Shown piece after piece: positions 13,512 through 28,000 of a stretch of DNA of 64,000 bases. Made by a program: the position numbers and the translations under genes. The notes beneath the pieces are model-generated. The model was given only the letters and a program-made list of their open reading frames with translations, was not told the origin of the DNA and ran no database searches. Source of the DNA: Sindora glabra (taxonomy: Eukaryota; Streptophyta; Magnoliopsida; Fabales; Fabaceae); assembly GCA_020226215.1 (NCBI GenBank), contig CM035225.1, positions 11,729,868 through 11,793,867 of the forward strand, written 5' to 3'. Each line of letters starts with the position of its first letter. The first letter of the stretch is position 1.

Positions 13512-16500
13512 ACACAACTAGGTAACTAGTACATTTAAATACATTAGTTTTTGTTAAGTAATCATCATTGAAAATTAAAATTTAATCTCAGCTTATTTTA
13601 ATGACCAACATGGAATGTGTTATATATCACATCAGTGATTTACATGACTAACATTATATTGCTCTCCCTCCTAAAAATTTTTTCCCACACCATTTCCATT
13701 TTGTATTGCATCTTAAATCACTTCCTACCACACTACTTCTAACCTAAAGAAATCTAGAACATTTATAAGTATAATACTCTAACATTATAATATAATCTTT
13801 ATATATGAAATTAGGGAATACCTAATGATTTACACTATTAAATGGCCTATGTCTAAAGTATTTTCAAACTATGAAAGCACAAAGTAAGCATAAACATAAA
13901 AAAAATTAAGTGTTGTAACAAATACAAACAAGAAGTTTATCATAATAAAAGAAAAATTACCTCCTAATTTATCATATATATCCCTATTCCTCATATTTCT
14001 TGCACCTTATATAGACTAACATTTTTATCGTGATTTCAATATCTTTAAAGACAAAAAAAAAGACTTAAAAATGGTGGAAGATTGCCTTAGTCAAAGATAG
14101 ATGTTTTTCTATAGGCACCTGATGCTTAATATATAAGGTTAACACTTGGAGAAAGCATTCTTGAATCTAACATTTGCAAATGTGAGCAATATTCATTAAA
14201 ATTTCAGATAGGAAATCAAATTCTTAACTGTACAAATTTATGAAAGCTACATTAAAGTGAAAAGTAACAAAATGTAGCCAATTATGAAATCAAAAACTAA
14301 ATTGCAAGAATAAATACAAAATGTAAAACAAATCCTTACATCTATATTTTGTGTTTTTTCATTAAGTGCTAAACATCACATATTTAGTCATAAGCTAGTA
14401 AAGCTTTAGTCTTATAAAATAATTAGTGAGCACAAACACAAAATTAAATAGAATCATCTTAAGGTTAGGAGGAAAGTATACCTAGTTAGAGAGAGAATTA
14501 CTTTTGGCTTTATAGTAAAATTTGCAAATAATGATATAACTTTGCTTTTTTTATTTTTATCTTTTGTCTTTTTTAACTATTTAAAGTTTGGACATTAGTT
14601 ATTAACTAAAAAATGACATGCATAATTAAATGGCACCATTTAATTAGAGGATTTTAAATGTTGGATATTAAATAAAAATCAACATTATGAACAATAATTT
14701 TTGGTTGTTCCATTATTTTTTTGAGCAAAAATTTTATAATTGTACAAATTGGCAACATTAAAATTCATTTTGTGTGATGGTTTTTTTCTTTTACAATTAA
14801 ATAGTTGCAAATAAATCGATTGAACAATTTAATAAATAAGAAACTATAATTTATAATGAACAAAGTTTAGTAATGAGAAATAAACAAATGCTAATTATAG
14901 TGAGAAACTATAAACTTTTACTTAAAATATTATTGTACAAAAGGATGTAAAGTGAGATACCTCATCTTGTAATTCCTTTGTATTGGGCTTATAAGTGAGA
15001 AGGTGTAATAGTTACAAATTGATGATAAATTAAAATAAGAAAAAGTAATATCACCATTCATACATTGAACTCAAGCCTATACTAATGCAAAAATGGAAAT
15101 GTTACTTTTTCTTATAATAATTTATCATTGTTTTGTTTGTGCCTATTGAGATGGAATATGAACAATTGAACTCAACTATAAAAGGTGTGATGTTGTAAAC
15201 TAATGATAATTACAATCAGAAGAAGCAGTATAACCAGTCTTACGATGAATTCAAAAATTCAAGTCTTCTAATGTAAGAATGACCATACTATCTCTTTCTA
15301 CTACAATTTCTTATCACTTTACTTATCATTAATAATGCATTGCTCAAATGTTTTAAATGGATAATGGAAGTGAAGAGATTTAGACATCAATCATTAATCA
15401 TTAATTGAAATGGATATATTTCATATGTTTAATTTACTTTATAAACCTTAATTGTTGACATACCATGAAACATTGTAATTTATGGTGTTTTCCTAATACT
15501 TGTTACTTCATACAACTTAGTATTTGTAATCCATGTTTTCATCTCTTAATACAATACATCTCGTAAAAATCATTATCTATACTAGTAAATATTTATTATA
15601 TATTAGTAATGATTAAGTTAGATTTAAACATTGGTTATGAAAAAAAACCATCATGATAGGTAAACCCTAATTTTTATAATTAACACCAATTTTAATAAAT
15701 AATCAATGTTTATATTTCCATTTTTCTCTACAACTTTCAAAAAAATTTACAACTTCTTCACCCTCACATTTTTCTAACAATAACTTTGAAGAAAAGTGAC
15801 GATCAAGTAATTTTTGTTCATTAATAAAGTAGATTATGATGATATCATATCCAAATATGAATTTTATCTAATTCCTATTTGTGCTACAACACCTGTTGCA
15901 ATTACCTTAGCAAAGTGATGGTGACTATCCTTATTGTATCCTTGGAGTAGTTCTTAATGTCAGTGGCAACTAGCTTATGGTCAACATCAGTGAACTTTTT
16001 TAGAAAAACAAAAAAGAAATAGGATTGTCTTTGTCTATTTGTGGATAAGAAGGATGATAGCCCAAAAGTAACAACTTGTATCTCAAGATAAGCAAATGTA
16101 GTGAAAACATAAATAAAATATGGAGTGAATGAGTAGTTAAATAAAAAATGGAGTGAATGAAAAACTACATTGGCAAAGGACTTAGATAATAAACGGAATG
16201 AAAATGGAAATTTATAGGCAAGAAAACAATAATATACATTTGTTATTTAATAATAACTGAAGTACAAACATTTAAAATCAAAGCTTAAAATGATTCAAAT
16301 GCCTTTTAGACAATGGTTATATGAAATAGATGTGATAAGTTATTCACATTTACAATTATGTCAGTTATTTGTAAAAAATCAATATCCTTTTTTCCATATA
16401 TTTTTAATGTACTTAATTTTAACATTTGATTCTAGAAAATTACTTCAACTATTGGAAATCAAACTAACCATTCTACAAATTGCCTAAAAGATAGATCCAA

Positions 16501-19500
16501 TGTAAAAAAAGCTTGAAAGTTACATAAATAAGATAAGATGTTTACTCTATTTAAAAGACATTAATTTTCATAAGTTTGAAGAAAAAAAAGATTGATTTCA
16601 AAATTAATATAGAATGTTTCTTCAATTTTATTAAACATCATAAATTCATGATAAACTATATTTTCTTTTTATATGCTTTTCTTATAATAATACAAATATC
16701 AACACAATAAATGTGAATTACAAAATATGAGAAAAAGATATCGACATAAGAAAATTTATCCTACAATGTTATTTATTCTATATAGTGTTACATTAAGAAA
16801 TGCAAATTCACAATAATATTACATGAGAAAATAAAAAGAGAACTCCACTATCATTGCTAAACATAGTGTCAATTCTCATACTTATCATCCAAAAACTCAT
16901 GATGTCCATTACATTTCAATAATGGTAAATCGTGTATTTAGGAAACACATTTGCCTTCATTATGAATGCTAACTTATGTTTAAGGAGAAGACAAATAGCT
17001 CACCCTCCTCTCATTTAACACATTTTAGGATGATAATTGTAAAGCAATAATAATATTTTATAATGTCCCTAAATATGTTAGATGAGATGAAAAAGGATTT
17101 GATTTCCTCCTCCTCAAACACATGCTTAAGTTAGATAATAGAAGAAAGGTACCACCTAAATATTTTCAAATAGAGACTGAATGTGAAATATACAATCAAT
17201 AAAGTAAATTATAGATGTCAATTATTAAATTAAAATTAACATCTTAGGTTTGCTCCATTACAATAAAGTTTCAGTTACAATGCTTAAGTAGATTTTATGA
17301 ATGCCTTTACACGTCAATTCATAACAAAATCGATGTGTAAATGTTATCTTCTTACCACATAACCCTTTAAATACCTTTAGGATGATGGTTTCCTTAGTTA
17401 ATTGTCATCTTAAATTTTCATTTAAATTGAAAAAAATGCCACTATATTTATATAGACATTAATTTAACTTATGACTCATATCTATCTACTGATGTAAAAT
17501 TGCAATTCTATAATTATGTATAGCAAGGATTTCATAGGACATGAAAATGTCATTATTCTATCCAAGATGGAAATCTTGTAGCTTCTAAATGGGGAGTAGC
17601 TATTTCAATTGTTATGACTTAGATAATGTGTGTTAGTCTTTATCCCTAAAGTCTTCCTAAGTTCTGTACATATATTAAATAGTATGAATTCTAATGCTCA
17701 TTCATTTTGAAAATTATAGGCACTTGCACCGTGATAGTAAGGCAAGGAACTTAGATTCCTACTTTGGTTTCCTAGATCCAAACAAGGTGCAAGAGTTAGG
17801 AACAAGCTAAAAGTTTTAGAACCAATACATAAATAAATCCATGGAAATGAATAAAAAGCAATAATATTACATGGCACCATGCTATGAAAAGTATATGAGC
17901 ACAAGGATGGGCATTAATTTAGCTTTGGTTATATTTTTCTCATCCCTTGTTTTACTTTGATATTAATAATGATGTAGCCTCCACCATATGTTAAGTGTGG
18001 TGTATCCCAAAGATAAGATGATATATTGGCTTAACCTGCTAGGATGTGAACCATGAGAGGATTGGAAAAAGTCATTCATAATATCATTGAACATTCACCA
18101 TAAGATGTAAGGCACCACTTAGCACAACATCAAATGGGTGAAAGTGAATATAATGTTCTTGTGCATGTTTAGGTACTTAATATAGTGATTGATCATCATT
18201 ATATGAAACTAACATTATTTTATGTTGCTTTCTTCCAATGCCTTAAACAAATAATAATGTGAAGTGTGGATACTGTGTGTGTTAATATATAACTAGCATG
18301 ATTAAGCACGTGAAGAGCAATAAAAAGTTTGATATGGTAATTTGTTTGAATTTTAGTTAAGTAAACACTTATGAAAAACATGTAGTTTTGTTTTCTTATT
18401 GAATTTTATATGTAAACATGCAGTTATTCCAAGACAACATAGTACCTTATAGTGCAACAAACTTAGCAGCCATCTAGGAGGAATGGATTGCATATGTATT
18501 GAAAGAGATACAAGCACTAACATAAGGGAGTATTATCAAATATAAACTTACAAGATTCAATTGTAAATGAAAAATGAATATGGGATGTTCTTGTAAGAAA
18601 TTACTTGTGAATGTATACATTGCTTTGTATGCTTTATGAAAGTTATTTATATATGTTGTTGTATATTATTCAAAAGATGGTGCTTTTTTACACTAGAAAT
18701 TGTGTCTAATCAACTATTTATACAACTAGTTTTTTTCTTTGGGGGCAGTATCAGATGTGCACTTTATTAAAAAAAAACTAATATACCATGTTAGTTGTTT
18801 ATTAATACCTAATGTGTATAATATATGACATCGAATCTATAACAATAATTAATGTAAAGTAGTAACATTTTGTCTAGGTAGTTAAAGGAAAAAATTGGTA
18901 AGGAGAATTTCACATCAATTTTATTACACAATTAATATGGAAAAGTAAAGTCATCATTAAAATTAAGACATTGGTTTTAGTTTATAACTAAGAAGGCATA
19001 TTAAATGATGTTATTTTTCTCCTCTCAAAACTTGTGAAAATAAAAATTGGAGTTGGAAGCTTGTCCTGAGCACCAAATTATAGATATGTATTACAATGAA
19101 TACCTTATAGGGGTGATCAATCAATTGATTTTTCTTTGTAAGCAAGAAGTCCATTGGAATTTCCTCACATAGAAGATCACATTTGCTTGAGTTTAACCAT
19201 TTGATCACTATTGTTAGTGTTTTCATCTAAATGTCAAAGTTTATTTCTCTTATAAGCCTAATTAAGCATGTCTATTTGCTATGTATTGGATTAATTTATT
19301 TGAATTCTTTGTTTCCGATTTCATTATTTATGGCTTTGATTGATGTGGGTTTCTTAAAGATAAGGTAATGAATTTCTTTCTTACAAAAGTAAGTCAATAG
19401 GCATTTTTATAGAAAGGGTTAGGATGACATTACTAATTCAATCAATACACAATACCACCTAAGTTTAATGACATAAGTTATTAATAAATTTTTCTTTAAC

Positions 19501-20973
19501 AAAAGCTTATTGTACTAGTGATTCATCCACAACATTAGTTCTGACATTCTTGTGCCTTATTTTGCCACAATAGGATTAATAAATATTTTTACTGATGAGT
19601 CATATAATTGAAAATAATGTAATATCTTCTCAACATTTAGGGGTATTATTTTCAATTTTTGAATCTTTATTATATTATATGTCTTCTACTATTTGCATCC
19701 AAATAAATGTATTATTATTCATCATTTTTGAGTTTATTATTTTTAAAATATTAATTTTGACCATAGAGACATTATGATAGGACTTGAATACCACTATTAT
19801 TAGTATTGTAATACGAGTTAGTAGATTTTGTAACTATGTTGTATAGTAATATGATTTGCTAGATTCTATAATTAAGTTTAGATATTACTCTCAGGGTAGT
19901 GGAATTCGGAAAAGATCTCAAGAATTAAAAAAAAACCCATAAATAATATTAGTTATTTATAAAAAAATCAACATCTTAGTCAAAATTATCAATGTTAGTT
20001 AATAATTTAATTATTGCTTTTGAATATTAGCGTACCTTTTTTTTAAAAGTTCTTTACTTTAAATAATGATAATATGCATAACTTAAAGCATTAATATTTT
20101 GCTAGTTATAAATTTTAAATCAAATTTTCAAAAATAAAAACATATAAAAATTGAAAGTAATAACAAAATTTGAAAAAAGATATCAATTTATTCATTAATT
20201 AAAGATATCAAAAGGCAATAATTTTCCAATAAAATGTTGTATATAAATAGCATGAAGAAACTTTTAAGACTAACTTTTATATATAAAATTTCAATAAACC
20301 ATCCAAAAATTCACAACAAAAACTCAATCACATTAATCTTCTTCATTTTACTCCCACATTTCATAAGCTTGGTCAAGTCATTGATATGAAGGATTGTAAT
20401 AGTTATTACTATTGCAAATTGGCAAATGACAATAAACAAATTTTGCTTAGAAAGCTATAATAGAAGTTATTCCCCATTTTATATGTAAATTCATTTCTAA
20501 AATAGTAAATCTGTATATTTAATTAGATTTTTTTTTAGTTGGAAGGAAATATTATGTAATGGCATGATTCAAACTATTGCTTATAAAGCTTGATTGAATA
20601 TTAACAAGGAAACAATAATAGCAACATTATAACTAGATAAATGTTCCTTATCAACTTTAGTTTGTGTTATATGGTGGTACACTTATAATCTAGCAACCAA
20701 CTCACTCCCATCCTTAATAGCATTGATATTAAGCACTTGCATAATTAAAAATATTCCTAATTGATCATATAAAACCTTTCTTTCTTCCATAGAATGCATT
20801 GAAAAGCATGAAAGTAATATTAGAAAAACACTATTATACAATTTTAAGAACAAGATTAACAAGAAAGAAATAGAAAAGTACTTGCAAGAATGATTGTATA
20901 ATCTTGTTTTACTTTTTTAACAACATTCTATAAGTAATTTCTAATGCTGGATATAATCATTTACTTAGCTTGT
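13512..20973. other. Gene-free AT-rich DNA
   Basis: Seven kilobases without a recognisable gene. Repeated motifs such as AACCATCATGATAGG (15645) and AACATT/AATGTT-rich stretches near 14660-14760, 17210-17240 and 19930-20020 resemble subterminal repeats of old DNA transposons, but no ends or coding parts could be defined. Open frames at 16290, 17698, 19011 and 19595 show no family signal and no codon-use bias away from the surrounding DNA. Confidence 0.5.
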
Positions 20974-21662
20974 TGTCGTGAACCGATAGCTCTCTAGCAG
21001 AAACGCTATAACACGTGCTTAACACTCTCACCAAACATGTTAGCTTTCCTATAATGGATAGTAAAACTTGCAAATCCATAAACCATAATTGAGTGTCTCT
21101 AAAGCACCTATGTATATCAAGCCCCATGATCACCCCATATCAAAAGCCTCTAAGTATAATGGGCTTAGAAAGGGCTAAATTGAATAGGGACAGGGATATC
21201 CTATTTGCTTGGTATATGCCTCATTCTATAATTTTGAACATGCAAGGAATAGCCATAAGTTAATGTACTCAGGTCCTTAGCTTAGTGCTAAGTTACCCCT
21301 CCAGGCTTCCTGATTCCACCTCTTTAAAGAGCATTTTTAAAAAAGCTCACCTAGTATAAGTATACATACTTTTTTGAATCATTATAAGCCTTTTTTGTCA
21401 TGCTTCAAGTTTCTAATTAGCATTATAATATATTAACATGAAGATAAAATTGTGACAATCATAACTACAAGCTTTTCAAATCCTTTCAAATTCTCTACCC
21501 ATGCAAAAATTATCAAAATACTTTAAACTTGGGAAAATTAGGAGAAATAGTACACAAGTTAGATTGATCCCAAAATTGAGCACCATAACATGTTTAATTT
21601 TTCCACCATCCAAAATTGAGCATGTTTTCCTATCAAACTATCACAACTGTTAGCTTATGGCA
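20974..21662 (-). repeat. 3' LTR of LARD-like copy 1
   Basis: 689 bp. On the minus strand it begins TGCCATAAGCTAAC (family consensus here TGTCAYAAG) and ends with a CA-type terminus at 20974. It shares GGAGAAATAGTACACAAGTT-type U3 sequence and the AGTATGTATACTT-like stretch with the other LTRs in the window. Confidence 0.8.
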
Positions 21663-23224
21663 TTCTTCCCTCTTTAAATGTCAAGACTCTCATTAACTCT
21701 TTAGTTTAATATGGCTCCATGAAGAATCCTCTCACTCTCTTGAAACTTGATGTTAATTTTCAACCTACTTCTATAATTTACTAACTTAACCACTCATGCT
21801 TGCAACTTTGATTATTATAAACATTCCCTATCTCATATATAGGCTATTATCTCTATAATATTGGTATCCTCTTGGCCAAAAGCATACTATGCAAATTTCT
21901 TAAAAAGCTATCTTTGTAAACTCCTTTCAAAATGTCTCAACACCTTTTAGTGCTATTTTCCTACTACCTTTCTTGAACTTATTACCTCTATAACTCGTTT
22001 GTCAAGTCATTGCCTATTCAACTTTATGCTCACTACCTCTGCAACTTGCATAAATGCCACTTCTATAGAAAGCGTGTGCGAACTCTATATATCATGAGCA
22101 ATTCCTGGCACTCTAAACTACCTACTAACAAATGTTTTACACCTAATGTCCTATTACATGATTATAAAACCCAAACCTTATGCTTGATCTATGTATTGGC
22201 TCCATCACCTTGCTTTTAAGTTCATTTGCATTACTTTTAATCAATTTATAATACATTGTAATGCTACTTTCACACTTAATTGGATCCTCTGATCCTTTCT
22301 AAATTAATATCCTTTAGCATTTCATCAATCATCACAACCTACTTGGAATTGATTTTATTTAACATCATAGTCCTCATGACCTCTCTTATGTGCATCCTTT
22401 GATAACTTATTTAAGCATATCTTTTAATGGCTCCTTCACTTCAATATCTAAAAAAAGGTTGAGCATGAAACATCCTTTACTTTACCTTAAGCTCTACTTT
22501 TATTATGCACAAGCAAATGTGAACTTATAGTTATTGCGATAAAATTTTTTAACAATGCAACCATGTAATGCAAATTTACTACCCTTCCTCCAAGTCATTA
22601 TTGCCACTCCATAAAGTAACTATATAGCCTAAGTCACTACATTAAAAAATCTCATGGGAGAGCATTATAACCCACTTATTACCCTATGCAATTGTGCATA
22701 TTGCATTAATTCCTTCAAATCTCGACCTTGTCCTATACCAAATGCTCCTTTAAGAACAATAAGTTATCCCTCTAGACTACCTTAACATGATTTTAGATTG
22801 CTCCTTCTAGAGTAATCTATTTATGCCCTTCTGCTATGGCTATGCAATTTTATATGACCAAGGGTTCATTTTTTAGCTCTACTAATCTCCTAGGAAATAG
22901 TTAACCCTTTGGAAAAATCAAGGCTTCTCCCTCGAGATAATTTATTAATTCACTCATCCCTTTAGATAGTGGTTTGCATCCTTTGATGCCATTACTATAA
23001 ATGAAAGCATAACTAAAACTTGTACACACAAGTTAGCCTTCTAGCATAAATGTTTGTGTTAACTAGCTTTTCAGTTCAATCTAATGGCATTATCTAGTCA
23101 AGTCATTGGCAACAATTCCTCTAGGTTTAAGAATGATTACTTCACACATTCCTCATATATCATTGGACTAGCCACATTTAAACTAGTTATAGCTTACCCA
23201 CTCTTGGCCTTTTGGTGGAAATCG

Positions 23225-23239
23225 AGTTCTAATACCAAA
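23225..23239 (-). promoter_or_regulatory. Retrotransposon primer-binding site
   Basis: Minus-strand TGGTATTAGAACTC matches the 3' end complement of plant initiator methionine tRNA (typical TGGTATCAGAGC) apart from a few changes. It lies directly inside the 5' LTR of LARD-like copy 1, where minus-strand DNA synthesis is primed. Confidence 0.75.
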
Positions 23240-24191
23240 TGTCAGAAGCTAGTAATTCTAGCTAAAATTGTATGGTATGTGCTTGCTATTCTTCTTAAAC
23301 ATACTAGCCTTCCCATTAAACCCATGTAGAACTTTTGGAATATATAATAGAACTTACAAGTCTATAAGTGATAATTGAATGTCACTAAAATACTTACATA
23401 TATTAAGCTATAAGATCGCCCCATACTAAGAGCCTTCAAGCATAATAAGCTAAAAAAAGATAAGTTGAATAGAAAAAGGGACACTCCATTTGCTTGTTTT
23501 ATGCCTCATTTTATAATTTTTAGTGTGTAAGGGATGGCTATAGGATAACAAAACTCTTGGAATAAATAATGAAACTCATATGTCTATAAGTCACAATCGA
23601 ATGTTGCCAAGGTGTCTATCCATATTGAGCTGCAAGATTGCTTCACATTGAGAACCTTTAGGCACAATAGGCCTAAAAAGGGATAAATTGAATAGGAAAA
23701 GAGACACTCCATTCACTTAGTGTAATCTTTATTCTATAATTTTTTATATGTGGGCATAGCTATAAGCTAGAACATCTAAATACATAGCTCAGTGCCAAGT
23801 TGCCTCACCAAGCCTTTTAACACTCCACTCTTTTAAAAAGCATTTTGAACAAAAGCCTACCTAACATAAGTAGACATACTTTTTCTAAATTTTCATAAGC
23901 CTTTCTTACCATGCTTTAAGTGTCTAATCGATATCATAATACACCAACATCAGGATAAAAATGTGAGGATTATAAATATAGATTTTTGAACCTCTTTGGA
24001 TTCTTCGACCATGTTTAAATTATCAAAGTACCTCTAAACTTGGGAAAATTAAGAAAAATAGTACACAAGTCAGATTGATCCTAAATGTTAGCCACATAAC
24101 CTCCGCAACATGCTTGATTCTTTTTCACTAAGTCTTATCCAAAACCAAACACAATTCCTTATTGATCTATCACAATTGTTAGCTTATGACA
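23240..24191 (-). repeat. 5' LTR of LARD-like copy 1, with internal partial duplication
   Basis: On the minus strand it begins TGTCATAAGCTAAC. It is 952 bp long against about 690-730 bp for its relatives, because a segment of roughly 230-260 bp (with CTTTTGGAAT/CTCTTGGAAT, CTATAAGT and the GATGGCTATAGG motif) is present twice, at about 23325-23550 and 23556-23790. The duplication is absent from the partner LTR at 20974-21662. Confidence 0.8.
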
Positions 24192-24360
24192 CTTATCCAT
24201 ATAAACAACTTTGTATGCAATGTAGATAACCTTTTAAAGAAGTTTTTTTTTCTTGGTAATTTGAATGAGAGAGAAAAAATTATTGAAATTTTACATTCAT
24301 TGAAATTTTCATCATAAAATTGTTTGTAGAGAGTAATTAGAAAGTTTACATAACATAAGA

Positions 24361-24398
24361 TGAAATCATAATTAAATTAACATTATGAGTTGCTTTCC
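24361..24398. repeat. Short duplicate of RLP promoter sequence
   Basis: About 36 bp (AAATCAT..AATTAAATTAACATTATRAGTTGCTTTCC type) match 31042-31078, which lies 100-135 bp upstream of the RLP start codon. The two copies bracket the RLP gene in direct orientation. Confidence 0.65.
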
Positions 24399-24399
24399 G

Positions 24400-25087
24400 A
24401 CATTGTGGGGAACTTTATAATGGAATAGAAAGGTTAGGTTTTTCTTCTATGCAAAACACAGACGGTTTGGTGTTGATAAATAGACATCTTGAATCATATG
24501 TGGGGGGTTAGAGTCGTGACAAAAGATACTAGAATAACATCTTTCAAATTTCTTAGATCAGTCAAAATTGCTAAAATGAATATGAAAAAAATACTTTTTA
24601 TATATTATAGTTCTGTTTAATGTAAAATTTGCTGCATGCAAGTTGTTTAATAAAATTACACTTTTCTAGAATACATTTTGGTAAGTTATTTTATGAACTA
24701 TAACAGGTTCAACCTGAGGGCTACAAGACAAGTGCAGCAGCATATATTTTCTCCATTTAGGAACAAAGATTTGAAAGCTGAAAGGATAGGCGAAAGGCTT
24801 TCACAATATCAAGGCAATTTGCAATATCACACTTAATTGAACCTCGTAATGCGGTGCAGACGACAAGAGTCTAGTAGAAATTAAGAAATATCATTAAGAT
24901 GCATGTTGTAATCCTTTATAATACTCAATAAAGGAATTAAGTAGAACGAAATCTTTAAGCAATGCAAATATTGATTAATTGAATTTTACAATAAAACTTG
25001 TACATGTAGACATGTTTGGCATAATAGAAAGAACTTACGAATAAAACATAGCATTATTGAGAAATTTAATTTGGACATCACAGAGTA
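24400..25087 (-). other. 3' flank of the RLP gene
   Basis: Contains the presumed 3' untranslated region of the minus-strand RLP gene (nearest the stop at 25088). No separate gene is seen. The 3' end of the transcript cannot be fixed from sequence alone. Confidence 0.4.
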
Positions 25088-28000
25088 CTAGTAGAATGCA
25101 TTGTCAAGAAACTGACCAAGACATTTATAGAGACATGTCTCAATGAAATAAAACCACCTTCTTCTCCAGTAAGGATTAATCCAAAGGACGATCACAAACA
25201 TAATGAGTATTGTAACATAAGATCCACCAAAACACCAACAAAAGGCAATAGGATCAATTGCAGACTCTTCCTCTTGATTCTTGAACGGAGTACGTAACCA
25301 CTGTGGTGATATGGCTCTGTTACTATTTTGCACAAAAATATGTGGATTTCCTATATAGCTGCTCTCATCAAAACTTCCAAATTGTCCTTGATTAGGTGCT
25401 CTCCCAGATAAATTGTTGTAGGATACATTGAATAAGGATAAGTAATTTAAACCTTGCAACTCAATAGGAATTCTTCCACTCAAATTATTGTAAGAAAGAT
25501 CTAAACTCTCTATGTCTTTTAAGTTCTGGAAGCTTTTTGGAATGGATCCATTTAAGTGATTATGAGATAAGTTCATAGCATGAAGACCAGACAAGTATCC
25601 TATTTCCTTTGGAATCTCTCCAGTAAATTGATTGCATGATAAATCTAAACCCGACATAAATGTGAGGATATCACCTTTATAAGACAGTGGCACAACTTTT
25701 GTAGCTAATTCTACTTCTTCTTGATAATGGTCATCATCAGATAAACCCAAATCAAAATGATGATATTGATATATATTATTGAAGTAAGTAGTTCTTAAAA
25801 TTGAATTTAATATAAGATAATCATAGAAAATAAGATTATCATCGTAAATTTGTCCATCATCATGATCAGGAATCTTCCCAAATGATATATTCTTCAAGCA
25901 TGAGGGTATGGAGCCTGTAAAATTATTACGTGAAAGGTCCAAGAAATGAACATTTCTTAATTGAGGACAAATAAAAGTATCAAATTCACCTTGTAACTTA
26001 TTACCTCCCAACAACAGAAACAATGGCGAAGGCGAATAAGCAAATTCAAAAGGAATACCTCCGACAAATTTGTTATCTCTCAAGTCAATGATCACTATTT
26101 GTTCAAAGCTACCATATAATGCTTTAGGTAGGTTACCATTAAGACCATTACCTTGCAAATGAAGAAACTTTAATGTTTTCATCTCGCAATCAGACATTGA
26201 AGAAAATCTATTGTATGAGAGGTTAATCAACTCGAGCTTAGAAAGTTTGCATACATCTGCGGGAATTGCACCTTCTAACTTGTTCCATGCCAAACTTAGA
26301 TAAGAGAGTGATGAAGAATTACCAATCCAATAAGGAAGCCCACCAGATAAATTATTGTTAGAAAGATCTACGCCTTTTAAGATCTTCATGTCCAACAAAC
26401 CATCTTGAAGTGTTCCATTGAAGTGGTTATTATCCATTATCAAAATTCTCAATGAATCCAAGTTTAGTGGCTTAGGAAATATCTGTCCCTCTAATCTATT
26501 ACTTGATAATCTCAAAATATTCAATGAGATGCATCCCCAAAGCACTTGTTTTGGTATTTTTCCTGAAAGATTGTTGTAGGCTAAATTCAAAACTTTCAAG
26601 TTTGACATCAATCCAATTGAAGCCGGGATATTGCCATCAAAGTTATTGTTGGAGACATCTAGATATTCTAAATTTGGAAGAAATAATCCAATGCTTTCAG
26701 GGAGCTTGCCTTGAACCATGTTGTGTGACATTTTCAAATGACGTAGGTGACGTACTTGTTGATTTTGATCTAAGGGTAGTTCAAAAGATCCATTGAAAGT
26801 GTTATGATTCAATACAACACTTTCTAGTTGTGGGTTATCCCGTAGCAACCAAATAGGAAACATGCCAACAAGATTGTTGTGTGAGAGATCAATGAGTTTC
26901 AAAGCATACTGGTAAGAAAGAAAGCTGGGAATAGTACTTGTAGGCATGTTCACTTCACAATTCAAAATTTGAAGGAATTCCAACTGAAATGAAAAGAGCA
27001 AAGGCAGATTTTCAGTTTCCACCTGTAACTTTTTGGTGTAAATTCCTCCAAGTGTTAGAACCTTGAGGTTCGAATGGTTAGCCAAGGAAGCTAAGGGAAA
27101 CAATCCAACAAAGTTGTTATATGAAAGGGATAAAATTTCAAGGGATACAAGTGGAGAAGTGAAAGAATATGGAATGCTCCCATTTAATAGATTGTGAGAA
27201 AGATCAAGTGCACGAAGTGACGTCAAATTGCCAAGGCATGCATGCAAAGCTCCTGTAAAATTATTTCGACTAAGATCTAATTCTTGAAGATTCTTCATTC
27301 CACAAAGACCTACATTCAAAAGAGATTTAAGGCATTTAAATGATATAAATGCACTTCTAAATTGAGGCTATCCCTACCCTAACCACCAGTGCAACTAGTA
27401 TTCAAACTTAACTTTGGGTATCATTAAAGAATCATGTATTAACTTACCTTGAATTGGCAGAGGTCCCATGAGCACAAAGGATCTTAAATTGAGGGCTTCT
27501 AACTTGCTTAGCTTAGCCAAAACTTCACAAGATTGAAGACATGTTAACATCAATTAGTTGCAGTTAATAAATTTTGCAGTAAAATTAATAGTAACAAGCA
27601 CAACTAGTTGAATATATAATTTTTTCAAAAAATTGTGATTAAATTCAACTAAGATAGCTGAATATAGCAACATGCTTTCCATCTGGTGGCAAAGCTAAGA
27701 ATTTAAGATCACTAAGTTCAAATTTATGTATTTAATTTTTAAATCTAGGATTGCACTTTGACACATACATGAAAATTTTGTACCAATATATATGTGCTTG
27801 TAATTTTTGCAAATTTTTTTACATTTTTCATGGCTTTCTAATTAAAAGTTTTAATTTTTATGTAAAGGCATCTAGAAACGGTTCAAATTCTATTGTTAAG
27901 TGACTTATTCAAATGCATTTATATTATGTTTGAAACCTTAATTACAATTTGGTACAGTGCATTGGTTGAAGGAAAAAAGTGGGGGATTGCACTAACATTT

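Larger units (their letters stand above)
20974..24191 (-). mobile_element. Non-coding LTR retrotransposon (LARD-like), copy 1
   Basis: Two direct LTRs (20974-21662 and 23240-24191) flank about 1.58 kb that has no gag or pol. Orientation is minus: the primer-binding site complementary to initiator-Met tRNA (TGGTATTAGAACTC on the minus strand, 23225-23238) is next to the right LTR, and the polypurine tract (AAAGAGGGAAGAA, minus, 21663-21675) is next to the left LTR. The outer ends are TG...CA-like and the flanks are CTTGT (20969-20973) and CTTAT (24192-24196), a 5-bp target duplication with one mismatch. The interior matches that of the element at 55499-58590 in inverse orientation, which shows a conserved non-coding family, not two independent deletions. 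Confidence 0.85.

Noticed and set aside
26503..26796. 97-residue plus-strand frame opposite the RLP exon
   Set aside because: Antisense shadow of the LRR coding sequence.
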